Assembly (NCBI RefSeq): GCF_024273195.1
Contig: NZ_JAMZCU010000005.1
Span: forward strand, 146,398 to 210,397
DNA: 64,000 nt
Source: Devosia ureilytica
Lineage (GTDB): Bacteria > Pseudomonadota > Alphaproteobacteria > Rhizobiales > Devosiaceae
Direction: 5' to 3'
In this document: positions 51,658 through 60,350 of the stretch, one piece after another
Layout of the letters: each line of letters starts with the position of its first letter
Position numbering within the stretch: the first letter of the stretch is position 1
Notes under the pieces: model-generated
Told to the model about the DNA's origin: nothing
The model's input: the letters and a program-made list of their open reading frames with translations, nothing else
Databases searched by the model: none
Made by a program: the position numbers and the translations under genes

Positions 51658-52788
51658 TTGGCTCTGATTCAGTACCTGACGCGCATTCAATTCCAAGCGG
51701 GAGCCATCTCCCTCCTCGCAGATGAGTTGAAGCTCCTCGGCGTATCCCGTCCCATGATCGTCACTGACAGGGGCATTGTCGCCGCCGGTCTGCTCGCGAC
51801 AGTGCTGGCCAGGTCTGGCATTGGCCAGGACACGCCCGTCTTTGACGGCACGCCTGAAAATCCGACGGAAGCTGCCGCCCAGGATGCTGTCGCGTTGTTC
51901 AAAGCCTCGGGCTGCGACAGCATTGTAGCCATCGGCGGCGGCTCTCCCATCGACCTGGCAAAGGCCGTGTCCCTGCTGGCCAGCCACCCCGGGCCGCTGG
52001 AACAATATGCGGTCATTCTGGGCGGCATGGACCTGATCACCGCGAACAAGCCCCCGGTCATTGCGGTGCCGACCACTGCCGGTACCGGCAGCGAGGTGGG
52101 CCGGGCGGCGCTGCTGACCCTTGAGGATGGCCGCAAGCTGGGGTTCATCTCGCCCCACATGATCCCCAGCGTCGCCATTTGTGATCCGGACCTGACAATC
52201 GGCCTGCCTCCCTACCTCACGGCCGCCACCGGCATGGATGCCGTCACCCATTGCATCGAGACCTTTCTCAGCCCGCGGTTCAATCCGGTGGCCGATGCCA
52301 TCGCACTCGATGGGCTCGCGCGCGCGGCCAAGTGGATCGAGCCCGCCACGCGTGACGGAGCCGATGCGACGGCGCGCCATGAAATGATGCTGGCAGCGCT
52401 ACAGGGCGGGCTGACCTTTCAGAAGGGACTGGGCGCCGTGCACTCGCTGTCCCATCCGCTCGGCGGCCTCAAGGCGCTCAGGCTTCATCATGGAACGCTC
52501 AACGCAGTCCTGCTGCCGGCGGTACTGCGCTACAACGCCCCGGGCAGCCAGGAAAAATATGCGCGCATCCGGGTGGCGCTGAACCTGTCGGAAGATGCCG
52601 ATATCGCTGATGAAATGGCCGCGCTTGCACAGCGGTTGGGCCTGCCGGCACGGCTCGGAGAGATGGGCGTAACGCCAGACTGCTTCGAGCAGATCTCCCA
52701 ATACGCGGTCAAGGATCATTCGACCGCGTCCAATCCACGGCCGGTTGGCGCTCCCGACTTCCTCAAAATTCTGGAGGATAGCCTCTAG
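51658..52788 (+). CDS. Iron-containing (group III) alcohol dehydrogenase
   Basis: A 376-residue enzyme with the NAD motif IVAIGGGSPIDLAKAVSLL and PVIAVPTTAGTGSEVGRAAL. The metal-binding set is TAATGMDAVTHCIETFLSP (Asp, His), GAVHSLSHPLGG (His, His) and a later His. It probably interconverts a short alcohol or lactaldehyde with its aldehyde. The start is TTG at 51658, six bases after GAGGAGG; the longer frame upstream is Cys/Trp-rich and not protein-like. The gene is divergent from treZ across 270 bases without other genes. Confidence 0.9.
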   Translation: MALIQYLTRIQFQAGAISLLADELKLLGVSRPMIVTDRGIVAAGLLATVLARSGIGQDTPVFDGTPENPTEAAAQDAVALFKASGCDSIVAIGGGSPIDLAKAVSLLASHPGPLEQYAVILGGMDLITANKPPVIAVPTTAGTGSEVGRAALLTLEDGRKLGFISPHMIPSVAICDPDLTIGLPPYLTAATGMDAVTHCIETFLSPRFNPVADAIALDGLARAAKWIEPATRDGADATARHEMMLAALQGGLTFQKGLGAVHSLSHPLGGLKALRLHHGTLNAVLLPAVLRYNAPGSQEKYARIRVALNLSEDADIADEMAALAQRLGLPARLGEMGVTPDCFEQISQYAVKDHSTASNPRPVGAPDFLKILEDSL

Positions 52789-52872
52789 ACGCAGGCAGCG
52801 GAGCGGCGGACCATTTCTACTGCCCAGCACACCGCGGCATATCCCAAAGGGGACCGCCAGCCCGGGCGCCGG

Positions 52873-53550
52873 CTACGGCTTCGATAGATAGGCGCGCAGC
52901 ATCGTACGAGCGGCATCGTGGCGGCACCGGCGCCACTCGGCATCCATGAGGTCCTCTTCAAAAATCACGGACAGGGTATGAGCGTTTGACAGGTGAAATT
53001 GATTGAGGGCCACCATCATCACATAGAGCTGCAGCGGATCGATGCCTGGCCTCAGGCACTTGTCCTGTTCACCGCGCCTCAGAAGGTTGGCGATCAGATC
53101 GCGCACCGGCGAAGACATTTCGCGGATGCGCTTGGATGACTTCATGTGCCGTGCCTTTTGCAGGTTCTCATTGCGCAAAAGGCTGACCAGCGGCATGTCG
53201 GCCTCAAAATGGTCATGCATGAAATCAAACAGCTGCATCAGACCCTCGAGCGGGGTCAGGTGCTCCACGTCAATCTTGAGCTCTTCCTTGCGTAGTCGCC
53301 CCAGCGCATCTTCCAGGACTTCGATATAGAGCCCGGCCTTGCCGCCAAAATAGTGGTAGACCATCCGCGGATTGGTTTTTGCGGCCGCCACGATCTTGTC
53401 CACGCGTGCGCCCGCAAAACCGTTCTGGGAGAACTCGGCGCGCGCCGCCTTGAGAATCTTGGCACGTGTCTCGTCGGCATTGCGCTTCTGGCGCGGGGCA
53501 GCGTCGCTTGTGCTGGCAGGGGCCGAACCGTCTTGCGTTTTCTTTGTCAT
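52873..53550 (-). CDS. TetR/AcrR-family regulator (NicS-like C-terminal domain)
   Basis: A 225-residue regulator. The DNA-binding part is TRAKILKAARAEFSQNGFAG, ARVDKIVAAAKTNPRMVYHY (about residues 28-70). The C-terminal segment LNQFHLSNAHTLSVIFEEDL resembles the NicS-type ligand domain of regulators of N-heterocycle catabolism. It is the third gene of a minus-strand operon after a RutB-like hydrolase and an amidase, starting eight bases after the amidase stop. It probably controls the two divergent operons through the dyads near 55645-55667. Confidence 0.9.
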   Translation of the reverse strand: MTKKTQDGSAPASTSDAAPRQKRNADETRAKILKAARAEFSQNGFAGARVDKIVAAAKTNPRMVYHYFGGKAGLYIEVLEDALGRLRKEELKIDVEHLTPLEGLMQLFDFMHDHFEADMPLVSLLRNENLQKARHMKSSKRIREMSSPVRDLIANLLRRGEQDKCLRPGIDPLQLYVMMVALNQFHLSNAHTLSVIFEEDLMDAEWRRCRHDAARTMLRAYLSKP

Positions 53551-53557
53551 CTATCGC

Positions 53558-54727
53558 CTAACCAAGACTGTTCCTGAGTGAATTCGCCAGATCGAGCAAG
53601 TCATGATCCGTGCCGGGTGCTGACAATAGCGACAAGGCTGGACCTGACCCTGACATCCGGGCCAACTGAATGTGCGGCGCACCCCAAAGCCCTGCGATTG
53701 CATTGAGCGCGAGCGTGCGTTCGTAAAAGGCACCGAGTGTCGTCTTGTCGACCGCCACGTCCAGAGCGTCATGCGAAACAGAAGGCAAAACGAGCGCCAT
53801 GCCCGGCGGACACTGTTCCGCAAGCCAGTCTGTCAGACCCTGCCGGACACGCAGGGCATTCCGATAATCCTGCGCGGTGATCCGCCGCGTGCTTTCAAAC
53901 CGCGCGGCTATGTCCGGCGCCAGCATGATCCGGCGTTGATCGAGACGCGGCAGGAGCCCTTGCGCGATTTCGAACCCCTGGATGGTCGAATAGGTCTGTT
54001 GCAGCAGCGGTGCGGCCCATACCCCGAACAGATGAATGGGCTCGGCATTGGTCACGAGCGATGATGCGAATTCAAAATGCGCAACCAGATCAGGCTCAAG
54101 CAGGTCGAGTGCATCGGCAACAAGACTTATGCTTGTTACAGGGTGGTGCGGTCGTGGCGGCAACAGGACCTTGCCGATCTCGGCCAGCAGGTGGGCGTCG
54201 CTGGCAAACCAGCCAATTGTATCAAGGCTCGGCGCGAAGGGCAGCAAGCCGTCCGCACTGATGGCGCCATGGCTCGGGCGAAACCCGTAAACACCACACC
54301 AGGCGGCAGGAACACGGATCGATCCACCGGTATCCGTCCCAAGCGCAAAATCCACCTCCCCGGTAGCCACCGCCACCGCCGATCCGCTCGATGACCCGCC
54401 CGGCAGGGCCGCATGATCGCGCGGATTGAGCGGTGTACCATAATGCAGGTTGCGCCCCTCGAGGCTGAAGGCAAATTCGTCGGTCACAGTCTTACCCGCA
54501 CACCGCGAGCCGGCGGCCAGTAAGGCACCAACCGTCGGGGCGTTGGACGCCGCCGGGGCCTCCAAAGCTTGCCATTGCGGATTGCCGCCGCCGGTGGGGA
54601 ACCCCTTGAGATCGATCAGGTCCTTGAGGGCAAAACAGGTGCCGCTCAGCCTACCCGAACCGGTCGCAGGCACTTCGGCCCGCTCCCCGGGCAAGAAGCC
54701 ATCGAAACTGGCATCAATGAGTGTCAT
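53558..54727 (-). CDS. Amidase-signature hydrolase
   Basis: A 389-residue amidase. The catalytic set is Lys35 (FALKDLIDLKG), the serine loop LPGGSSSGSAVAVATG (110-121) and the nucleophile Ser136 in GTDTGGSIRVP. The family hydrolyses amides such as allophanate, indoleacetamide or aminoacyl amides. Its start ATG shares one base with the stop of the RutB-like gene (TGATG), so the two are coupled. The context suggests a role in opening or deamidating an imported nitrogen compound. The exact substrate cannot be derived from the sequence. Confidence 0.93.
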   Translation of the reverse strand: MTLIDASFDGFLPGERAEVPATGSGRLSGTCFALKDLIDLKGFPTGGGNPQWQALEAPAASNAPTVGALLAAGSRCAGKTVTDEFAFSLEGRNLHYGTPLNPRDHAALPGGSSSGSAVAVATGEVDFALGTDTGGSIRVPAAWCGVYGFRPSHGAISADGLLPFAPSLDTIGWFASDAHLLAEIGKVLLPPRPHHPVTSISLVADALDLLEPDLVAHFEFASSLVTNAEPIHLFGVWAAPLLQQTYSTIQGFEIAQGLLPRLDQRRIMLAPDIAARFESTRRITAQDYRNALRVRQGLTDWLAEQCPPGMALVLPSVSHDALDVAVDKTTLGAFYERTLALNAIAGLWGAPHIQLARMSGSGPALSLLSAPGTDHDLLDLANSLRNSLG

Positions 54728-55506
54728 CAGTCTGCAAGCGCGGCCAACATGTCGTCGGACGAGCAGACGAAGCCGAAGCATTTCTTGACGTTCCAGATTG
54801 TCGCCTGGGTGCAGAAATCGGGTGAACTGGTGGCGCAGCAATCCTCCAGCATGATGCAGCCATAGCCGAGGAAATTAGCGTCCGTCAGTGAATGCAGCAC
54901 GCATTGGTCGGTGTTACAGCCGGCAAACAGAATGGTGCGAATACCCAGATTGCGCAGGATGGAATCGAGCGGCGTGTCCCAGAAGCCGGAGATGCGGTGC
55001 TTGTCGACCTTGATGTCGCCGGGCAGTGGTGCAAGCTCGTCCACGACCGCAGCCGCCCATGAATCTTTCTCAAGCACACGCGCTCCGTTCGAGGGCAGCG
55101 GGTCGCCGAGCCCAATTCCTTCCCCGCTGTTCTTATAGAGATGGATCTGGTTGGGGGGCATATTGGCGAGATCAGGCCGATTGCCCCAATTGACCCAGAT
55201 CACCGGCACATCACGACCGCGCAGTTCAGGCAGCAGTTTTAGCAGGGGCTCGATTGGTGCCCGGTCAGCTTCATAATTGCCCCCGATATGATCCACCCAT
55301 CCGTCCTTGGTGCAGAAATCGTTCTGCAGGTCGATGACGACAATCGCGGTTCGGGCCAAATCCATGGTCACCGACTGCGGCTGGGACCGTACCGTCACGA
55401 TATCGGCCGGGACGGCGGGCAAGGTCATGTCGACATTGTCGGTGGTCGCCCACCAGCGCGTTGTCCGCCCCACGCCCAAAGGGCCACCGCTTTTGCGTTC
55501 GCTCAT
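54727..55506 (-). CDS. RutB-like isochorismatase-family ureido/amide hydrolase
   Basis: A 259-residue hydrolase with Asp59 (IVVIDLQNDFCTKDGW), Lys169 (IKVDKHRISGFWDT) and Cys202 (FAGCNTDQCVLHSL) as triad. The stretch from about 146 to 255 (KDSWAAAVVDELAPLPGDIK, then TPLDSILRNLGIRTILFAG and LGYGCIMLEDCCA) closely follows the E. coli ureidoacrylate amidohydrolase RutB as I recall it. RutB cleaves a ureido group during pyrimidine breakdown. The other rut genes are not in the window, so this is a stand-alone relative, first gene of an operon with an amidase and a TetR regulator. Confidence 0.88.
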   Translation of the reverse strand: MSERKSGGPLGVGRTTRWWATTDNVDMTLPAVPADIVTVRSQPQSVTMDLARTAIVVIDLQNDFCTKDGWVDHIGGNYEADRAPIEPLLKLLPELRGRDVPVIWVNWGNRPDLANMPPNQIHLYKNSGEGIGLGDPLPSNGARVLEKDSWAAAVVDELAPLPGDIKVDKHRISGFWDTPLDSILRNLGIRTILFAGCNTDQCVLHSLTDANFLGYGCIMLEDCCATSSPDFCTQATIWNVKKCFGFVCSSDDMLAALAD

Positions 55507-55644
55507 CCGTATTCCCTGCCCGTGCAAATGGATTTGTCAGGATCATTGCAAAGGCCGTGCCAGGGGCTCGGCATTGGAAATGCTGCACTATTTTCATGCC
55601 GCACCCTGGCGCGCCTGAAAAATAGGCACAGCCGCAAAGACGCG

Positions 55645-55667
55645 GATTACGAAGTAATCATTTACTT
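55645..55667. promoter_or_regulatory. Overlapping dyads in the divergent control region
   Basis: GATTAC-GAA-GTAATC (55645-55659) and AAGTAA-TCAT-TTACTT (55652-55667) are perfect 6-bp-arm dyads that overlap. They lie midway in the 281-base region between the RutB-like operon and the BMP operon, where a TetR operator serving both directions would sit. The region holds no gene. Confidence 0.55.
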
Positions 55668-55787
55668 ACTTGAGGCGAGCGACCGCGAGTAATTCTCGTT
55701 TGAAATCAATGCCATTGAAGTTGGCATACGGTTTGCAACCTGGTTTGCGACGGCTTGGTGGGCCGTCCTCAAACAGGGAAAACGAAC

Positions 55788-56756
55788 ATGATCAACCGCC
55801 GGACACTGATCGCAAGCCTGAGCGTGGTGAGCCTGCTCCTGGCCACTGGATCAGCTTTTGCGCAGGACCCTTTGACTGTGGGCATCCTGATTCCGGGCTC
55901 GAAGTCCGACAAGGGCTGGATGGAATCCGGCTTTGATGGGCTGACGGCCGCGCAGGCTAAATATGGTGACCAGATCGTCGTGCAGATGATCGAGAACATC
56001 TCCAATGCCGACATGGAGCAGGCGCTGACCCAGCTTGCCTCGCAAAACGCGTTGGTCATTGGTGTTGGCGGTCAGACCCAGGCCGATGTGCTCAAGGTTG
56101 CCCCGCGCTTCCCCGACGTGAAGTTCTCGATCGTCGGGGGCAATGCAGGGGTCGAGGTGGCCAATGTGGCCGGTTACGACGTCAAGCAGGCCGAGATCGC
56201 CTTCGTGGCCGGCGCCGCAGCCGCCATGCTGAGCGAAACTGGCGCCGTGTCCTATGTCGGCGGCCTCGAAATCCCGTCCATCGTCAATGCCGGAACCGAG
56301 TTCGGCAACGGCGCGCGCTACATCAACCCCGACATCAAGTATTTCGAATCCTACACTGGCGACTTCGACGACGTCGCCAAGTCCAAGGAAGCCACGCTCG
56401 CCGCCATCGCCCAGGGTGCCGACATCCACTATCACATTCTCAACCTGGGCCTGCGCGGCATGGAGCAGGCGGCCAAGGAAAGCGGCACCCATATTATCGG
56501 GTCCTACTCGAACTATTGCGGCACCGATCCGCTGTACCTGGCCTATTCAATCACCGGCGTTGGATATCAGGTGCAATACGCCATCGATGAAGCCGTCGCC
56601 GGCACCTGGGTGGCTGGCTACAAACCCTTTGGTCTGGCCATGGGCGCCGACGCTTCGGACATGATCGTCTGTGACCCGACCCCCGAAATGACTGAAAAAC
56701 TCACCGAGATCATGGAAGACATCAAGTCGGGCAAGATCACGGTGCTCGAAGGTTAA
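55788..56756 (+). CDS. BMP-family ABC transporter substrate-binding protein (nucleoside class)
   Basis: A 322-residue secreted protein with a signal peptide (1-25, ending AFA before Gln26). Mature start DPLTVGILIPGSKSDKGWME is characteristic of BMP/Med lipoprotein-type binding proteins, as are GGNAGVEVANVAGYDVKQAE and VGGLEIPSIVNAGTEFGNGA. Characterised members (PnrA) bind purine nucleosides; related ones bind other ring compounds. There is no lipobox Cys, so it is periplasmic. The ATG at 55788 follows AGGGAA. It starts a six-gene operon. Confidence 0.94.
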   Translation: MINRRTLIASLSVVSLLLATGSAFAQDPLTVGILIPGSKSDKGWMESGFDGLTAAQAKYGDQIVVQMIENISNADMEQALTQLASQNALVIGVGGQTQADVLKVAPRFPDVKFSIVGGNAGVEVANVAGYDVKQAEIAFVAGAAAAMLSETGAVSYVGGLEIPSIVNAGTEFGNGARYINPDIKYFESYTGDFDDVAKSKEATLAAIAQGADIHYHILNLGLRGMEQAAKESGTHIIGSYSNYCGTDPLYLAYSITGVGYQVQYAIDEAVAGTWVAGYKPFGLAMGADASDMIVCDPTPEMTEKLTEIMEDIKSGKITVLEG

Positions 56757-58348
56757 TGGCAACCTTGTCCGCCATGAAAGAAGCGAGTGTCGCGCCTCCT
56801 CCGGGGCGCGACCAGCCGGTCCCACGTCTGACGATGTCAGGCGTGGGCAAGGTGTTTGGCGCCTTCACCGCGCTGGCGAACATCGACATCGCTTTCCATG
56901 CCGGGGAGGTGCATTGCCTCTTGGGTGAAAATGGCGCGGGCAAATCCACGCTGTGCAACATCATCTATGGGCTTCACAGCCCCAGCAGCGGCGCCATGGT
57001 GTGCGATGGCGTGTCCTATGCGCCGGCCAATCCCAAGGCGGCTTTGGCCAGTGGCGTCGCCATGGTGCACCAGCATTTCAGCCTCATTCCCGAATTGTCG
57101 GTGCTCGATAATCTGCTCATGGGGCAGCGCTTCGGACGGCTGGATCGCCGCGGCGAGGCCGCACGGATTGTGACCTTGGCGGAGACCTATGGCCTTTCGC
57201 TTGATCCCCATGCGCTGGTGGCCGACCTTTCCGTGGGTCAGCGGCAGCGGGTCGAGATCGTCAAATGTCTCATGCACAATCCAAAAATTCTCATTCTGGA
57301 TGAACCGACAGCGGTACTGCTGCCCGACGAGATTACCGCGCTGCTCGAAATCTGCAGGCGCGTCGCCGATAGCGGCAGTGCCGTTGTCATGGTGACCCAC
57401 AAGCTAGCCGAAATCGAAGCCATCGCCGACCGGGTGACGGTGCTGCACCGCGGCATAGTTGCCGCCCGGTCTGACCGGCCGGCCGCAGACATGGACGGCC
57501 TGGTGCGGGCCATGATCCAGCGGCCAGATGCCACCGGCGACGATCCTGCCGGACTGGCGCAGTTATCGACACGCCGCCATAGGCCCTCGGGCAAGGCCGC
57601 CGATGAAGTCGCCCAGCTCGACGGCATCAGCCTGCGCGATGAATTGGGTATTGCCCGTCTGCAGGACGTGACCCTGAGCATCGCACGCGGCGAAATCGTC
57701 GGCATTGCCGGCGTGGAGGGAAACGGCCAGACCGAACTGGGCAATATGCTGGCCGGTCTCTTGCACGCCAGCGACGGCCGCTGGTTCGTCGAGGGGCAGG
57801 ACCTGAGCAAGGCAAGCCCAAGGCAGATCACCGAGGCCGGCGTAGGCATTGTGCCGGAAGATCGGCATCGCGTCGGCGCCGTGGACCGGCTCAGCCTGGC
57901 CGACAATATCTTCCTCAACCGCATGCCCCAATATTCGCGCTTCGGCATTATTGATCGCAGGCGTCAGGTCGCAGCCGCATCCACCCTCGCGCAGCAATTC
58001 GATGTGCGGGCCGCGGGCATGGGCGTTCGGTTTGGCAGCCTCTCCGGCGGCAATCAGCAAAAGGCGGTGCTGGCTCGCGAACTGACAACGCCAAACCTCA
58101 GGTTTCTGCTGGCCGCCCAGCCGACGCGCGGCCTCGATGTGGGCGCCGTCAAGGCGGTTTACAGCCTTATCCGCGATGCGGCCGACACCGGTGTCGGAGT
58201 TCTGCTGATCTCTTCCGAACTCGATGAACTGCTGGCGGTCGCCGACCGCATTGTCGTGCTCTACCGCGGCCAGATCGTGGGCGAATGCACGACCGACGCA
58301 AGCAACCGGGAACAGATCGGCATCTGGATGTCGGGTAAACACACATGA
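56756..58348 (+). CDS. BMP-type ABC transporter ATP-binding protein (two NBDs)
   Basis: A 530-residue tandem ATPase. NBD1 has Walker A LLGENGAGKSTLCNII, signature DLSVGQRQRVEIVKCL and Walker B KILILDEPTAVLLPDE. NBD2 has LSGGNQQKAVLARELTTPN and the degenerate Walker B FLLAAQPTRGLDVGAVK, as usual for RbsA/NupA-like proteins. It energises the importer. The ATG overlaps the binding-protein stop (TAATG); an alternative start is at 56774. Its own stop overlaps the first permease by four bases. Confidence 0.94.
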   Translation: MATLSAMKEASVAPPPGRDQPVPRLTMSGVGKVFGAFTALANIDIAFHAGEVHCLLGENGAGKSTLCNIIYGLHSPSSGAMVCDGVSYAPANPKAALASGVAMVHQHFSLIPELSVLDNLLMGQRFGRLDRRGEAARIVTLAETYGLSLDPHALVADLSVGQRQRVEIVKCLMHNPKILILDEPTAVLLPDEITALLEICRRVADSGSAVVMVTHKLAEIEAIADRVTVLHRGIVAARSDRPAADMDGLVRAMIQRPDATGDDPAGLAQLSTRRHRPSGKAADEVAQLDGISLRDELGIARLQDVTLSIARGEIVGIAGVEGNGQTELGNMLAGLLHASDGRWFVEGQDLSKASPRQITEAGVGIVPEDRHRVGAVDRLSLADNIFLNRMPQYSRFGIIDRRRQVAAASTLAQQFDVRAAGMGVRFGSLSGGNQQKAVLARELTTPNLRFLLAAQPTRGLDVGAVKAVYSLIRDAADTGVGVLLISSELDELLAVADRIVVLYRGQIVGECTTDASNREQIGIWMSGKHT

Positions 58349-59415
58349 ACATCTCCATGTCGTCACCCTCTGCAACCCTGGCCCGGATTGGTCCTCCCCT
58401 GCTGGCCGTTCTGGCCGCATTGACCGTTGGCCTTATTGTCATCGTCGGCATGGGCGCAGCTTTGGACAAGGCGCTCCTTGCCTTCTGGCGGGGCGCTTTC
58501 GGCAATGGCTATGCCATTTCAGCTTCTCTCAATCGCGCCGTGTCGCTGGCCTTGGTGGGCATAGGCTTCGTCATCGCCAACCGCGCCGCTCTCACCAATG
58601 TCGGCGGCGAGGGGCAGATCGCCATGGGCGGCATTGCCGCGACGGCCCTTTGCCTCTTCCCCCCGATTGCCGGCTTGCCATTGGGTCTGGCTTTCGTGGT
58701 GCCACTGCTCGGCGCGGCACTCGCCGGCGGCGCATGGGGCGGCATCGCCGGTGTGCTAAGGACGCGCAGCGGCACCAATGAGGTCATTGCAACACTATTG
58801 CTCTCCTTCATCGCGACCTGGCTACTCTACTGGTGCGTTCAGTCCGAGGCGCTCTTGCGCCAGCCCATGACCAGTTCGGCAACTCTGCCCGAATCCCTCC
58901 CCATCCCTGAAGCCACCCATGTGCCGCTGTTGACGGGGTCCTACAGTTCACCGGTCACGCTTGGCCTGCCAATCACCATTGCACTGGCCGCCGTCGCCGC
59001 ACTCGTTTTGGCTCGGTCCCTGTTCGGTTTCCGGCTCAGCGCCGTTGGTCTGAATCCGGTGGGTGCCGCGCGCGCCGGCATCAATGTGGGCGGCCACATT
59101 GTTTCGGCACTTTTTATCGCCGGCGCCTTTGGCGGGCTTGCGGGCGGGCTGATGCTTCAGGGCGAGCAATTCTCCCTCAAGGCCGGGTTCTCGTCCGGTT
59201 ATGGCTTCGATGGGCTGGTTGTGGGCCTTCTGGCGCGCAATTCCATCACCGGAGTGCTCGCCGGAGCCCTGCTCTTTGGCTTTATGCGCTCGGGCGGCAT
59301 TGCCATGGAAATGGGCGCAGGCGTCCCCTCGGCACTGGTCAGCATCCTGCAGGGGCTGATTGTCGTCCTCATCGCCGGCGTGGCCTATTTCCAGGATCGG
59401 AGGAGTGTCCGATGA
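58345..59415 (+). CDS. BMP-type ABC transporter permease 1
   Basis: A 356-residue permease with eight to nine helices of the BPD_transp_2 class (as in RbsC and YufP). GIGFVIANRAALTNVGGEGQ is the characteristic region, near residues 72-91. It starts at an ATGA overlap with the ATPase gene and ends in one with permease 2. The two permeases form the inner-membrane channel for the BMP-bound substrate. Confidence 0.94.
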   Translation: MNISMSSPSATLARIGPPLLAVLAALTVGLIVIVGMGAALDKALLAFWRGAFGNGYAISASLNRAVSLALVGIGFVIANRAALTNVGGEGQIAMGGIAATALCLFPPIAGLPLGLAFVVPLLGAALAGGAWGGIAGVLRTRSGTNEVIATLLLSFIATWLLYWCVQSEALLRQPMTSSATLPESLPIPEATHVPLLTGSYSSPVTLGLPITIALAAVAALVLARSLFGFRLSAVGLNPVGAARAGINVGGHIVSALFIAGAFGGLAGGLMLQGEQFSLKAGFSSGYGFDGLVVGLLARNSITGVLAGALLFGFMRSGGIAMEMGAGVPSALVSILQGLIVVLIAGVAYFQDRRSVR

Positions 59416-60326
59416 GCTTCGAGCTTCTTGCCGTTTTCCTGGCCTCCACCATCCGCCTGGCCATTCCGCTGCTCTTCGCCGCAACCGGCGAGCTCGTGTC
59501 CGAGCGGGCGGGAGTGGTCAATATGAGTGTCGAGGGAATGATGCTGGCCGGAGCCTTTGGCGGCGCCGTCGGCGCGGCCATGACAGGTTCGCCCTGGCTG
59601 GGCCTCGTCTTTGCCGTGCTGACAGTCCTGCCCATAGCCTTGCTGCAATCAGTGCTCACCAACAGCTTGCGCGCCAATCAAATCGTCACCGGTATCGGCA
59701 TCAACATCCTGGTGCTGGGCATGACCACTCTGGGGTATCGCGCCCTCTTTGGCGCCCGCTCGCGCGAGGTCATACCGGGCTTTGACGCCGTGCCGGTGCC
59801 AGGCTTGGCGCAATTGCCCGTTCTGGGCCCGGTCTTTACGCAGATCTGGCTGGTCTGGCTGGCCTTTCTGGTTGCCGCTGCGGTGGGCTGGATGCTCTCG
59901 CGCACGGGCTTGGGCATCGTCCTGCGCGGCATTGGCGATGATCCCGAGGCCGTGGCCAAGTCTGGAGCGCCGGTGGGGGCGCTGCGACATGGTGCAGTAT
60001 TATTCACCGGCGTGATGTCAGCGCTTGGCGGAGCGTTTCTCTCTATCGGCGATATTCACACCTTCACCGAAGGCATGACCAATGGCGCCGGCTATCTCGC
60101 CATCGTCGCCGTGATCTTCGGCAATTGGAGCCTGTGGCGCACCGTTTTGGCCTGTCTGCTGTTCGGAGCGGCAACCGCGCTGCAGTTCCAGCTCCCCGCT
60201 CTTGGCATTGTCGTGCCCAACGCACTTCTCATCATGCTCCCCTATCTGCTCGCCTTCCTCGCTGTTGCGGGACTAGTCGGGCGACAGACCGCGCCACGAG
60301 CGCTGGCTCAACCTTTCTGGAAATAG
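59412..60326 (+). CDS. BMP-type ABC transporter permease 2
   Basis: A 304-residue BPD_transp_2 permease: RLAIPLLFAATGELVSERAG, then VVNMSVEGMMLAGAFGGAVG, the conserved motif of YufQ-like subunits, and ALRHGAVLFTGVMSALGGAF. It pairs with permease 1. The overlap with permease 1 is four bases and it ends 24 bases before the gamma-glutamyltransferase-fold gene, so all belong to one transcript. Confidence 0.94.
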   Translation: MSFELLAVFLASTIRLAIPLLFAATGELVSERAGVVNMSVEGMMLAGAFGGAVGAAMTGSPWLGLVFAVLTVLPIALLQSVLTNSLRANQIVTGIGINILVLGMTTLGYRALFGARSREVIPGFDAVPVPGLAQLPVLGPVFTQIWLVWLAFLVAAAVGWMLSRTGLGIVLRGIGDDPEAVAKSGAPVGALRHGAVLFTGVMSALGGAFLSIGDIHTFTEGMTNGAGYLAIVAVIFGNWSLWRTVLACLLFGAATALQFQLPALGIVVPNALLIMLPYLLAFLAVAGLVGRQTAPRALAQPFWK

Positions 60327-60350
60327 ACATGCACACGCAGGAAATTCGAC

